DNA from: Oscarella lobularis
Lineage: Eukaryota; Porifera; Homoscleromorpha; Homosclerophorida; Oscarellidae
Assembly (NCBI RefSeq): GCF_947507565.1
Contig: NC_089185.1
Location: 2,604,001 to 2,668,000, forward strand
DNA: 64,000 nucleotides
Direction: 5' to 3'
In this document: positions 45,358 to 55,765 of the stretch, piece after piece
Position numbering within the stretch: position 1 is the first letter of the stretch
Layout: the number at the start of each line of letters is the position of its first letter
The notes under the pieces: generated by a model
Seen by the model: the letters and a program-made list of their open reading frames with translations, nothing else
Databases searched by the model: none
Told to the model about the DNA's origin: nothing
Made by a program: the position numbers and the translations under genes

Positions 45358-47153
45358 TTATTTAGATTCGTCGGAGAATGAACTTAGTTCTCTCTGAGTG
45401 GATGATGCAAATAGGAGAGTAGCTTCACTTTCTCTCACTTCTGTCACATCAGCGTGAAGTCGCCTTCGAAATTGCCTCTTCTTACATTTGTCCCACACTT
45501 GTGACCAAAATCTTCTTCCTGACATTGGAATGAGACAGTAGGTCACGAACGCAACAAAGGTTAGAGCAGGAAGTGCGAGATTTATCATTGCGGATGCAAA
45601 CCAGCCAGGATTTTCTTCGTAATCAGATAGACAGCTATTTATCGCCGTCTGATTAGTGCTCCCTAGGCACTCGGCTATGGTTTGAATCGTCCTCTTGTCG
45701 TAAATCATGTCTGTCACCATCTGCGAGGCAACAGTCAGAGGAAGAACAATCGATAAGAGGAAAAACCGCTTCTCGACCAGCGCACACGCTTCAGCAATTT
45801 GATTGACGGATGCATCTCGACGATACGTTTTCTTTATCTTCAACGACAAACGTTTAGATCGACGAAATTTTGTACTAGTCCAGTTCTCTCACCTTATGCA
45901 GTTTCACCGCAACGACAACAGACATCGCTGTTCCACAGATAATGATAATGTCAGCTGGCAGCACGTAGGTCCAGAAGAACCAGAAGTACGATGACTGACT
46001 GCAGTACGGTGCATAGGGCAATGTTTTGGCGTATTCCACGCCGCGCTGGAGATTAAAAGCTAATTGCCCTCCGGGGACGATTAACGATAGAGCGATTTGA
46101 ATGCAAAATAGACACTTTTGACGAATGCAGTCAATTTTTGCTGGGTTCCACACTGTCAAAACTGTACTTGAAACGGAGCATAACCACCACATCATAAACG
46201 ATAGAGAACCGAAGTCAAGCAGCAAGCCTAAAAGATGTTTAGAGGAATTTGCCTGCTCGTGTCGAGAGAAATGTCTTTCTGTACCTTGCACATGACACGC
46301 TGTAGTTGGATCAATCCAAGAGTCAATCATGCTGTCGTGTTTGCAGTAAATCCTTTTTTGTCCGAGAAAGACGGTCATTGTTATAGAAATGCCTATATAT
46401 AATTGGCAACACTTTAGACTCCTCGTTTATGTACCATATTAGCGTTCACCACTCACTGTACACAACTAGTGATGCAGTCGAAAAAAGAATGATGAGGGAT
46501 TGATAGCTGAGCCTAATTGGAATTATTCACGTTAATAAATTGTTTTGAAGAAATTGTACGTACAGTTTCTTTCCTTGTGCCCACGTAACAACTGCTATGA
46601 CAATACAACTCCAGTAAATTACCACTGAAACGTACAGTGAAATGTTGAAGATTGCAGCGCCGATTTTCCAGGTGGGCTGATTACACGGAGGAGAGCAGTA
46701 AACACGGATATATTGCGTGCAGTTGGTACGCGTACGTATCAGAGGCTTTGGACAGACTCGTTCTGAAAAGTTTCCGCATCCTGACACAGAAATATTTTTC
46801 GCTGAAAATTTTCTTGCACTCCAATGGAGAAACACCGAACTGCATGCAGATCGGTTCAAAAGACCTATGGGTGTGCGTTCACACGTTTCCTGACTCATTT
46901 TCTATGCACAAAACAATCGAAGTGAGAGAATGTACTCGATCGGTTTCGGTTTTAATTGCGTTCATCTAAGAAAACGCCTCCTTTGTATCATACGTTCAAT
47001 CGAGGCTCTCGATCATCTCCTGCGTATGGATCAGTAAGAGACACTTACGGACGAATTCATTGGAGAGAAATAAAAGTAGACGGGCGTAGCGGTAAGAACA
47101 AACAAAGACATCAGGCCAAATCCTAGGCAAATTAGCCTAAGGCGACTCCGCAT
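45358..47153 (-). CDS. Frizzled-like seven-TM receptor lacking the CRD core
   Basis: Six exons: 47049-47153, 46564-46901, 46457-46512, 46285-46392, 45893-46227, 45358-45837, giving 473 aa. Exons 3, 4 and 5 are 56, 108 and 335 nt, exactly as in the 6.1-kb gene, with the same phases. The signal sequence is LRLICLGFGLMSLFVLTATP. Exon 2 is about 290 nt shorter than in its neighbour at 49-51 kb: after SGCGNFS it passes straight to VCPKPL, so the CRD core is missing, yet the frame is kept. The linker YCSPPC and all membrane segments remain (MMWWLCSVS in TM3, LPYAPYC, YVLPADIIII). It is a naturally CRD-less class F-like receptor. Ligand binding through a CRD is not expected. Confidence 0.7.
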
Positions 47154-47349
47154 ATTGTCGAGATGTCTTTCGCGAGTAGATATTCGAAGATCCCGTGTCG
47201 TTCAGGGCATTAATTGGTCTCCCGGCCTATAGGGGGCCCTCACTTGTTGTGAAAAATAGACAACTCTAACGACGCAAACAAATTAATCCGCATCAAAATA
47301 GTACACTCCCACCGCGACGCAACTTGAACTGTGCAAACCTCAGAGTTAC

Positions 47350-47405
47350 GTACTGAGCAGAGCCTTCTATAAACTTATGTATAAATAGAAGGCTCTGGTA
47401 CTGAG
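47350..47405. mobile_element. Ultrashort hairpin element with 8-bp target duplication
   Basis: A 40-nt insert (47358-47397) has perfect 13-bp inverted ends, CAGAGCCTTCTAT and ATAGAAGGCTCTG. Identical 8-bp direct repeats GTACTGAG flank it at 47350-47357 and 47398-47405. The 8-bp duplication and CAGAG ends fit hAT-type transposition. Too short to be anything but a non-autonomous remnant. Confidence 0.75.
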
Positions 47406-47567
47406 AAGCAAGGTTCGTCTTTCCGACACCTCTGACGTCTCTTATGTATACCAAAATTATTAAATGAACGAGTAAAGTGCACACCAACACCTTCTGATTA
47501 CGAAATTCGATGGTTCTTGGATTAATTAAAAAACCTTAAGTATAAAAATAGCAGATAAAGGGGCACC

Positions 47568-48221
47568 CTACAATTTGTATTCAAGAGCACGCTCGCGCGC
47601 AAACTTCAAAAAAGGCATAATGCTCGTTCCACCCGTCCCCGTTTCCACTAGACTCTCGTGCCCTACACTCTTAGACTTCCTCGACTGAACCAAAATATAC
47701 GACGTCACAATCTGAACGTGAAACGACCGAAACGCGACTAGAGCGTCGATCGCGTCATTGTACGCTCGCCTCGACTCGTCCCCGCCCTCGCTCCGAACAA
47801 AATCGCGAATCGCGTTCCCCCGTCGCGCGACGACCTCTAAAAACTCTCGATGACAACTCGGCATATAGGAACGCATTTCCCTAAGAAAAAGCCCATGAGC
47901 CGTATCCGTTCCATAGGATATACCGAGCGCTTCGCTAAAGCAAGGCAGAAGCGAGCTCTCAGCGGCGCTCGCCCCGTGAAACATCCTCGGCTCGTCGTCG
48001 TCATCGAAGGCACCTTCGTAGACGAGACCGCGGGGATAGACCGAACTTCCCTTCCAACCAGCCAAATAAGGCCGAAGGACATTATAAAAGACGTCGGGAC
48101 GACATTTGTCGTACATCCTCTCGAGCGCTTCTTTAGCCGATATTAATGATTTCGTCATGATAACCAATGATTCTACGAGGGCGTGGTCATCGCTTCGACT
48201 CGCTGCTGCCTACGTCATAGA

Positions 48222-48257
<36 letters not shown>

Positions 48258-48858
48258 ATTTTATCTATGCCTGCGCATCGACGACGGCCTTTACGCCCGG
48301 CGCGGCGACCACTTCTAACGCCGTCGTCGCGACGAAGAACCAGCGTTCGTCTTCCGTTCCCGTGATCGAGTGAATTTGGGCGAGATTCGACGCGTCGAGG
48401 GGCCCCGTTGGATCGATTCGCTTCCAGTTGTGCAGCGCGGATGTCGCGTGGGTCATTATCGGCGGGAAACCGAGTTGCGCGGCGATGCGCGTCCACGGGA
48501 CGGCGATGTTGCGCGGAAGGGATTTCGGGGCCCCCGCGTCGCCTTCGCACCAGATGTACGCGTGTGCGATTGTCGAGAGAGCGACGGTGGCTCTGTGAAG
48601 TTCGGGCGATCCATGAAGATGCGATGGATCGAGGAAGGGGAGTTCGAGGACGCTTTGGCGCAGTTTTGAGCTGTTCTTGAGCAGAGTCGGAATGCGATCG
48701 GCTAGATCTTCCCACGGTTTATAGCGGGATGGAAGGTGAAGAAGAGGATCGCGATCGGGAACAAAGCCGCGCGTTTCCGACACTTCGAAGTCCGACAGAA
48801 CGAGCGTTGTCGACATCACGTGGTCTTGATGTGGGAGTGAGTCTATCTGACTGGGCAC
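47568..48858 (-). CDS. IDO: Indoleamine 2,3-dioxygenase
   Basis: Two exons, 48271-48858 and 47568-48209, encode 409 aa, the length of animal IDOs. IDO opens the indole ring of tryptophan with O2 at a heme, the first step of the kynurenine pathway. Visible signatures: RGFVPDRDPLLHLP, SPELHRATVALSTIAHAYIW, LPRNIAVPW, VFYNVLRPYLAGWKG (carrying the active-site Phe/Arg region), SAAESSLLPCF, the proximal heme-ligand helix FRSFHVQIVTSYI with His near residue 360, and the C-terminal GTGGTSIMPFLK loop. The family GGSAGQSS is altered to GASAAESS. The only intron is GC-AG (donor CAG/GCATAG, acceptor GACGTAG), 61 nt with an ATTT-repeat interior. The donor choice is the weakest point. It lies between two Frizzled-like paralogues. 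Confidence 0.9.
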
Positions 48859-49003
48859 AGGCCGGTGTCTTTTATTAATTTGAAACTGTCAACACAATTT
48901 TTAGTCAAATCTAGCTAAGCCCTAGCTGCAACGTACCTAGACTAGAAGTCTGGGATCACGGAAGCGATTAATTTTCTGCAGCATTTAGATGCTTCAAGTC
49001 TAA

Positions 49004-51119
49004 TTATTCCGATGCGTCAGAGAATGAATCTAGTTTTCTCTGAGTCGATGATGGAAATAGGCGAGTAGCTTCACTTTCTCTCACTTCTGTCACATCAGCG
49101 TGAAGTCGCCTTCGAAATTGCCTCTTCTTACATTTGTCCCACACTTGTGACCAAAATCTTCTTCCTGACTTTGGAATAAGACAGTAGGTCACAAGGGCAA
49201 CAAAGGTTAGAGCAGGAAGTACGAGATTTATCATTGCGGATGCAAACCAACCAGGATTTTCTTCGTAATCAGATAGACAGCTATTTATCGCCGTCTGATT
49301 AGTGCTCCCTAGACACTCGGCTATGGTTTGAATCGTCTTCTTGTCGTAAATTATGTCTGTCACCATCTGCGAGGCAGCAGTCAGAGGAAGAACAATTGAT
49401 AAGAGGAAAAACCGCTTCTCGACCAGCGCACACGCTTCAGCGATTTGATTGTCTCGACGATACGTTTTCTTTATCTTCAACGACAAATGTTAAACGTTTA
49501 GATCGCTTTTACTTAATTAAGGTCTTGTTCTCTCACCTTATGCAGTTTCACCGCAACGACAACAGACATGACTGTTCCACAGATAAGGATAATGTCAGCT
49601 GGCAGGACGTAGGTCCAGAAGAACCAGAAGTACGATGACTGACTGCAGTACGGTGCATAGGGCAATGTTTTGGCATATTCCACGCCGCGCTGGAGATTAA
49701 AAGCTAATTGCCCTCCGGGGACGATTAACGATAGAGCGAGTTGAATGTAAAATAGCCTCTTTTGACGAGTGGGGTTAATTTTTGCCGGGTTCCACACTGT
49801 CAAAACTGTACTTGAAACGGAGGATAACCACCACATCATAAAAGATAGAGAACCGAAGTCGAGCACCACGCCTAAAAGATGCTTAGGTTTGCCTAGCTGC
49901 TCGTTTCGAGAGGAGTGCATGTTCTCCTGTACCTTGCACATGGCACGCTGTAGTTGGGTCAATCCACGAATCAATCATACTGTCGTGTTTACAGTAAATC
50001 CTATTTGGTCCGAGAAAGACGGTCATTGCTACAGAAACGCCTACATAACAATACTCATTAGGTTTATGTACACCGTATTATCACTCACTGTACAGAGCTA
50101 GTGAAGCAATCAGAAAAAAAATAGTTAAGGATTGATGGCTGAGCCTAATAAGAAATATTCGATTTAATTAAATAATTGCTTTTCAAGGAAATATCACGTA
50201 CAGTTTCTTTCCCTGTGCCCACGTAACAAATGCGATGGCAATGCAAATCCAGTAAATTACCACAGAAACGTACAGTGAAATATCAAAGATTGCAGCGCCG
50301 ATTTTCCAGGTGGGCTGATTACACGGAGGAGAGCAGTACACATGAATATCTTGCGCGCAGCTGGTACGCGTATGCATTAGAGGCTTTGGGCAGACTGTTG
50401 TGTTCGCGATGACTATTTCTTCACAACCTATGTCGCTCTTGGGTATTACTAGGCACGATATGCGGCTATCAAGCGACGGAATCAGACCACGAAGTTCGTT
50501 CTGGAAATTTGAAAAATCGGTAGCCATTTGGAAAATTCGAAATCGATTTCTTTGCTGTACGACGACGTGCTTCCGTAACTTAATTCGTTGCAATCTTCGA
50601 AAGCGTCGTGGCAAAGAAAAGACAGAATTTTTTTCTCGTCATCTGCTAATTGAGGTAGAAGAGCTGTGAGAATGCGAAAGTCTTTATCGGCTTTCGAAAA
50701 GTTTCCGCATCCTGACACGGAAATATTTCTCGTTGAAAATTTGCTTGCACTCCAATGAGGAAACACCGAACTGCATGCAGATCGGTTCAAAAGACCTATG
50801 GGTATGCGTTGACACGTTTCCGAGCTCATTCTCTAATTCAACACAAAACAATCGAAGTGAAAATGCGGATGTACACTCGATTTCGATTTCGATTAATTAA
50901 CGAAAATTTGCGATTCCTGAAGAGTATCGATATACGCGAGACCCTCCATACGAAACTTACGGACGAATTTATTGGTAAGAAATAAATGTAGAAAGGCGTA
51001 GCAGTGAGAACAAACAAAGACATCAGGCCAAATCCTAGGCAAATGAGCCTCAGGTGGCTTCGCTTTTTGCGACGACGTCCTTCGTCGCCAGTAGACGTTC
51101 GAAGCTCTCGCATCGGCAT
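49004..51119 (-). pseudogene. Frizzled-like receptor with CRD, one-base deletion
   Basis: Exons: 50961-51119, 50202-50832, 50089-50144, 49933-50040, 49537-49871, 49004-49474. Exons 3-5 again measure 56, 108 and 335 nt. This copy is nearly identical to the 45.4-kb gene outside exon 2, so the duplication is recent. Exon 2 is 631 nt where the phase demands 632: the frame is lost near 50523-50535, between FEFSKW and ATDFSNFQNE. Everything else is intact, including SFLCHDAFEDC, ISCLVIPKS and YCSPPC. Either a very young pseudogene or a sequencing/assembly error; if the latter, it is a full receptor of about 586 aa. Confidence 0.7.
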
Positions 51120-52295
51120 TTTCAGACGAGAAACTTGGAAGCGAAGACGATGATGCTATGTAAGTGCAGCAGTTGAAACTGAAACTGATGTGGCGATTTA
51201 ATGCGTGCGCATAATATGCATGCATCCGGCTCACAATTCTCATGAGATATTTCACTTCCTTTTCTGATTCTCCAGTGGATCCAGTACGTCATGGAGAGAG
51301 AGGAAACGACGATTTGTCTTCTGCTCTATTCGTGGTGACGAGTGGGAAAAAAAATTCAAAAGGCATCCACCTAAAAGTCAAAGAAGAAATGATACAAAGT
51401 TCTTTGTGTACGAGCCACGCGTCTCATAATTCTCAACCCATGGCTGCTTTCATATGAAATTGTGCACCACGCCCGTCCCGCTGAAGGCGATCACAACTAC
51501 TCCTTTCTCGATCGTTTTTTCCATTGCTGCGTCGATATCAAGCATGCACGCACGCTTACATCGGTTCGACTTCGATGACCGAGCTTCCCGCGACGCTTCA
51601 GACTTTGCAACGAGTTTCTTCTAGTCGATATGGTATGAACGCACTGCTTGTGGGGTCCCTGAAGCTCGCGCGCGTCGTTCGGTGCACTTGCTTCCGTTCG
51701 TAGACGTTCGTGGATGACTATCGAGTCCCCTAAATGCCTGCTTGCATGGATGCAGAGACGTCGTTCGGTTTGTACGTGTGAGATGGGTCACGTGTACGAG
51801 TACTGAGTACACCCAGGGATATATTATATCCCTGGTACACCCACGGATATTAGTATCCGTGGTACACCAGAGGCAGTCTAAATCATTAGCTCGCTTCCTA
51901 GCGCTAACCGAAAATAATTGATTGGCGCACATCCGCTATTTGCGGTTAACGACAGTATCCTGCATGGAAGCGTGTCCTGGTGGGCGGCGCGTGACGGAAG
52001 ACTCCTATTATCCCAGAGCAGCCAATAGCCATCAATTTGCATGGAACAGCGGATGGGAAGCTACGAACGCAGGCATCCACACGGAAGCAATGCATCAAAA
52101 TTAATTAGAAATATATTAGGAACCAGTTCACTCAAGAGGCGCCATCGATACATCCAGCTGGAAGCGTGATCTCATGCGCCGCGACTGTTTACACAACAAC
52201 AGTCTGACTCGAATATAAGAAAGCTTCGAAAGCTATACTTGAATCAGTTTAGCCGTTCAGTGGCCTATAAATCTGCGCTGCGTGCTGGAGTCAGA
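51120..52295. other. Intergenic region with repeats
   Basis: No intact gene. About 51560-51720 is a degraded relative of 53120-53290 (shared GACGCTTC, GGGGTCCC.GAAGCTCGCGCG and GTGCACTTGC.TCCGTTC). Two hairpins lie at 51814-51861 (separate entry). The final 100 bases are the promoter side of the small secreted gene, with a TATAAGAAAG at about 52215. Confidence 0.55.
51807..51868. mobile_element. Two tandem ultrashort hairpins separated by GTACACC repeats
   Basis: Three copies of GTACACC (51807-51813, 51835-51841, 51862-51868) alternate with two perfect hairpins: 51814-51834 (arms CAGGGATAT/ATATCCCTG) and 51842-51861 (arms CACGGATA/TATCCGTG). This is what two insertions of tiny inverted-repeat elements at the same target would leave. 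Confidence 0.7.
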
Positions 52296-52799
52296 ATGGT
52301 CAAGCATCAATTCCTTTTGATTTGTCTTTCGCTTGTGCTCTCCTTTTGCGCCTGTTCGCCGCTTCCAATGTTCCGCTCTGATTTGCTAGTGGCGAACGTG
52401 ATCGACGAGGAGAAAGACGCCGCTTTTGCCGTCAGCTCTCTCTACGGCACAATTCCCCAAAACAGTGGCAAAGTCGTCTACGAGCCCAATCACTCGTACA
52501 ACGGAGGCGCCAACTTCAAACTGCCAGCGCAAAGTTCCGGAAACTCGGTTTTCATACCGTTCAAGCAAACGTATATCAAAGACCCGCACTGCGTCGTCGA
52601 TTTCGAAGGATTCGTCGGCTTTCACACCATCAACCCGCAAAAGAACGGTCTTCACATTAATCTATACGACGTGAAGGGAGATTCTCGCTCGTGGAAGTTC
52701 GAAGAAGCTAAGTTTGTGACGGCCATGTGCTGGGGTCCCATTGCACAGCCGAAATCGGCGAAAGTCAAAGTCGTCGTCAAGTCAACGACTCGTTCGTGA
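52296..52799 (+). CDS. Small secreted protein
   Basis: A single-exon frame of 167 aa. The ATG at 52296 precedes a signal peptide (FLLICLSLVLSFCACSPLP). The earlier part of the open frame (from 52239) lacks an ATG. The mature protein looks beta-rich: SLYGTIPQNSGKVVYEPNHS, FIPFKQTYIKDPHCVVDFEG, GLHINLYDVKGDSRSWKFEE and a short basic tail. I do not recognise the family. A TATA-like ATATAAGAAA lies about 80 bp upstream. Confidence 0.65.
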   Translation: MVKHQFLLICLSLVLSFCACSPLPMFRSDLLVANVIDEEKDAAFAVSSLYGTIPQNSGKVVYEPNHSYNGGANFKLPAQSSGNSVFIPFKQTYIKDPHCVVDFEGFVGFHTINPQKNGLHINLYDVKGDSRSWKFEEAKFVTAMCWGPIAQPKSAKVKVVVKSTTRS

Positions 52800-53050
52800 A
52801 GTCGAGGGGAGAGAGAGGCTTGGCCCCTTATAGGCTAATTAAACAGTGCGTTTTTCACTTCAAGCGAGTTTAGGCTGTCTTCTTGGATTGTTATGTGTAC
52901 TTTTAGTAACGTTTTTTTGAAAGTTCTCTTAGAAGACTCTATTTCTCTGGCGGTGTTATATTGCAACGGGCAGTGATTCTTATCTTTGAAATGGCTGTCC
53001 AACTACTAGATATAATGACAATCGCTTCTTCTAACGGCTAAAGCGAATAT

Positions 53051-53584
53051 GTGTCCAGGAAGGGCGCTCAGTCGCTGGTGGCGTGTTTAGCGGCTTACCA
53101 CTCCTTTCGATATCGTTTCGTCGGCTCGACGTCGACGAACGAGCTTGCTGCGACGCTTCGGGACGTCGCGGACGAGTTTCTAGTCCGTGGATCGACACTG
53201 TTTGGGGTCCCCGAAGCTCGCGCGTTGTTCTGTGCACTTGCATCCGTTCCTAGCTTGTTCGTGGAATCAAGGCGCGCTGTGTGCGACGTCGCTTGTTTTA
53301 GAGAGATGCTTCCCTGTCGCTCGTTATTGAAACACGTCACGTGTACAGATATCGGTATAGACAGTGGACACACCTGTAGCCACTGGAGGCCACTGGATCC
53401 GGCTGACTCGAAGCCAGACGCTCGCTTCCTAGCGCTAACCGCAAAAACTATTGATTGGGTTCGTGCAGCTATTGATAGACTAGGATTACGGAGAAACGAT
53501 AGCAGAAAGCCGCCTCTTTTCATGCTGATTTGCAGAAACACCTTAGCGCCTGTTATTACTGTGCGGCTGACAGCGGCGTCCTAA
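53051..53584 (+). pseudogene. Unidentified repeated ORF fragment
   Basis: A 178-codon open frame without a start codon: ELAATLRDVADEFLVRG, GVPEARALFCALASVPSLF, then FLALTAKTIDWVRAAIDRLG. Part of it recurs in degraded form at about 51560-51720. It is probably a fragment of a dispersed gene or repeat; I cannot name it. Confidence 0.3.
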
Positions 53585-53675
53585 CGCCGTGAGCGGCGTG
53601 TCCTGACGCCCTACGTGGGCGGCCCCGGACGCGCGTATTCACTTCCAACTGCATCGATAAAGCCATTCAATTTGT

Positions 53676-54950
53676 ATGCATGAGACTGCGGGTATGGGAA
53701 GTTGCACGCACTGCTCGAAGCTCGAACTTTGCCACTTGTGGCTCGATCCTATCATCCACCACGAGCCGAAAGAGTCGAACGACGATCACGAACTGGGACA
53801 GGTATCCAACGAATGCGGAAACGATCCATCAAAACAGAAAACGAAGACGAAGACGACAACCAAGTCGAAAACGAAAAAGAAAGTCAAACGATACCTACAT
53901 CGAATCGTCCAACTCGTCGTCGTCGTCGCATCGGCAGCGGAAATCATAACGAACTGGATCGCCTATTCGTCGTACGCCAAAATCGGCTTGAGCCCGTTGG
54001 AAGGGCCCAAGAAAGCAATTCAAACGCTGTGGCTCATTCAGGCGATCTTCGCGACGATTCTCACGCCGGTCGCCGTTTTCGTCAAAGTGATCGCGCCCCT
54101 ATGCAAACGGGAAGTCCCTCATTCCATTAGCGGTCACGTCGTCTTATTCGATCTTCTAATCAATAGCGGCGGGAGTCTGCTCATCAGTTATAACGTTTTT
54201 CGAGCGGGTAGCTGCTGGATCGATCTCGCCGGCAACACGCCGGCGAGACATCTCTTCTGGGGAGAAGTGTCGAAACTCTCCTTCAAAATGCTATTGAATC
54301 TAGTTCAAATTATCTACGGATTTTCGCAGGGATACGTTCTATGTTGCATTGAACCCTGCACTCCTACTGACGAAACGACGTCCCATATCATGTTGAAAAG
54401 CGTGCACGTGATCGCCCTTTGCGGAGTATTGGCGTTCGCTGCTGTCGTCATGGCGACGATTATAGATATTCGCGATAGTGGGAGCCCTGTATTGATTGTC
54501 GTCTATCGTAACGAGAGTTGGAGGTCAGCGAGCGTTTTAGAACGATTTCACGAAGCCGACGAACAGCATCCAAAGCCAATAACTGCTACCTATCACAATT
54601 CATTTACGGGCGATTGTTTTGTCTATAGCTCGGCTTTCGACGAGGAGGAGAAAAATACTGTCTATAACTACAATATGAACTATTTAAACTCGTCGGGAAA
54701 TTTGAGTTGTGTTCTTCACGATGACATTGAACTAAAGAGAAAGCCGGGAGATCTGTTTCTGAGTAAGGATTGGGTGCCAAATGAACAGGGGCATTGGCAG
54801 AAAGGCGGAGAAGACTTTATACACGATTCGTCTTCAAAGGCAACTTGCATTCCACGAAAAGGAATATTTCGGAATGAGATGCCTGTTCCATGCAGCTTCG
54901 ACACAACGTGCAAGGAATTGAAAGAAAAAGCGAGAAGGAACACTTCATAG
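53676..54950 (+). CDS. Five-TM membrane protein, tandem family member 1
   Basis: A single-exon gene of 424 aa. The N-terminus has two CxxC motifs (CTHCSKLELCHLW) and a basic stretch near residues 53-72. Hydrophobic segments lie at about 76-100, 113-138, 150-173, 201-225 and 241-264. A C-terminal region of about 155 residues follows (SGSPVLIVVYRNESW, SFTGDCFVY, NSSGNLSC, CSFDTTCKELKE) with sequons and six cysteines, probably extracellular. With a cytosolic CxxC end and five membrane passes, that topology is consistent. No family recognised. Two more copies follow directly. Lack of introns while neighbours are intron-rich suggests retroposition of the founder, then tandem duplication (inference). 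Confidence 0.75.
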   Translation: MHETAGMGSCTHCSKLELCHLWLDPIIHHEPKESNDDHELGQVSNECGNDPSKQKTKTKTTTKSKTKKKVKRYLHRIVQLVVVVASAAEIITNWIAYSSYAKIGLSPLEGPKKAIQTLWLIQAIFATILTPVAVFVKVIAPLCKREVPHSISGHVVLFDLLINSGGSLLISYNVFRAGSCWIDLAGNTPARHLFWGEVSKLSFKMLLNLVQIIYGFSQGYVLCCIEPCTPTDETTSHIMLKSVHVIALCGVLAFAAVVMATIIDIRDSGSPVLIVVYRNESWRSASVLERFHEADEQHPKPITATYHNSFTGDCFVYSSAFDEEEKNTVYNYNMNYLNSSGNLSCVLHDDIELKRKPGDLFLSKDWVPNEQGHWQKGGEDFIHDSSSKATCIPRKGIFRNEMPVPCSFDTTCKELKEKARRNTS

Positions 54951-55765
54951 ATCCTAAGGAAATTAGATGGAATTTTTAATTTTGGTTGATAGGGGACATC
55001 ACTGTACTAACAAATAAATAAGTACAGTACCTTTACCTGTCGCCATTCCACATCTGAGTTTCATATAAATGTGCGACGGCTCTTCGTTTAGCTACTTGTA
55101 CCGTAGAGAGCGAACTCCAGCGGCAAACAGAAGGAGACTCACTGGTGCACTTCGAAAAAGGGACCCCGATTCCATCACGCAAACTTATGAAGCCTCGTGC
55201 CCCTAAAACGTGTCCCTAGACGAACTCTCACTACAGAAAAGTACTTCCATACGAGCGCACACTCCTCGGCTCCTGCTCTTTCGACATACGGGTTATTGAA
55301 ACGTGAAAGGACAGTCTAGACCAGAGCCCTAAATAAATCATTTAGGGCTCTGGTCTAGACACGCTAGACGGTCGTGCATGCCGTGTTCTGCCGCACCACT
55401 GGTCCTTAGTCGAACCGTAGATATCATATGGTCGAACCGTGGGTTGCGGCTCCGGGATTCCTAGAAGGCGAGGTATGCACGACCTGATGTTCTGCATAAT
55501 TCACATCCGTTCTATTTATAGACGGAGACTAGACTATAGAACGAAGTTTCACAATCTACCCGCTTTATTACTTATTACGCCCACTTTACAAAAAAACGCT
55601 TTAGCGCCTGCCATTATATAGCATTCTCTTGACGGCCGATGGCAGCGCGTCCTGACGCGGAAGCGAAGCGCAACCTGACGGCGCGCGGGGCGGGGCCCTT
55701 TAAAGCGCGCGCGTCGTTCACTTCCCAATGCATCTGCTATCTGCCATCTGCAAGTAACTGTGAGT
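54951..55765. other. Duplicated 3'/5' flank of the five-TM family
   Basis: This spacer is repeated after the second copy (57026-57873) and in part after the third (59155-59880). Shared blocks include GGGACCCCGATTCCATCACG and CTTTTTTTGTAAAGTGGGCG read in reverse near 55590. Just before each start lies CCCTTTAAAGCGCGCGCG, a possible TATA-type promoter. It holds the hairpin at 55314-55360 and no separate gene. Confidence 0.7.
55314..55360. mobile_element. Ultrashort hairpin element with 8-bp target duplication
   Basis: The core at 55322-55352 (31 nt) has perfect 13-bp inverted ends, CAGAGCCCTAAAT and ATTTAGGGCTCTG. The 8-bp repeat GTCTAGAC flanks it at 55314-55321 and 55353-55360; because that repeat is itself palindromic, the whole structure forms a 21-bp perfect stem. 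Its termini, CAGAGCC and GGCTCTG, match those of the element at 47358. The paralogous spacer at 57445-57456 lacks it. Confidence 0.8.
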
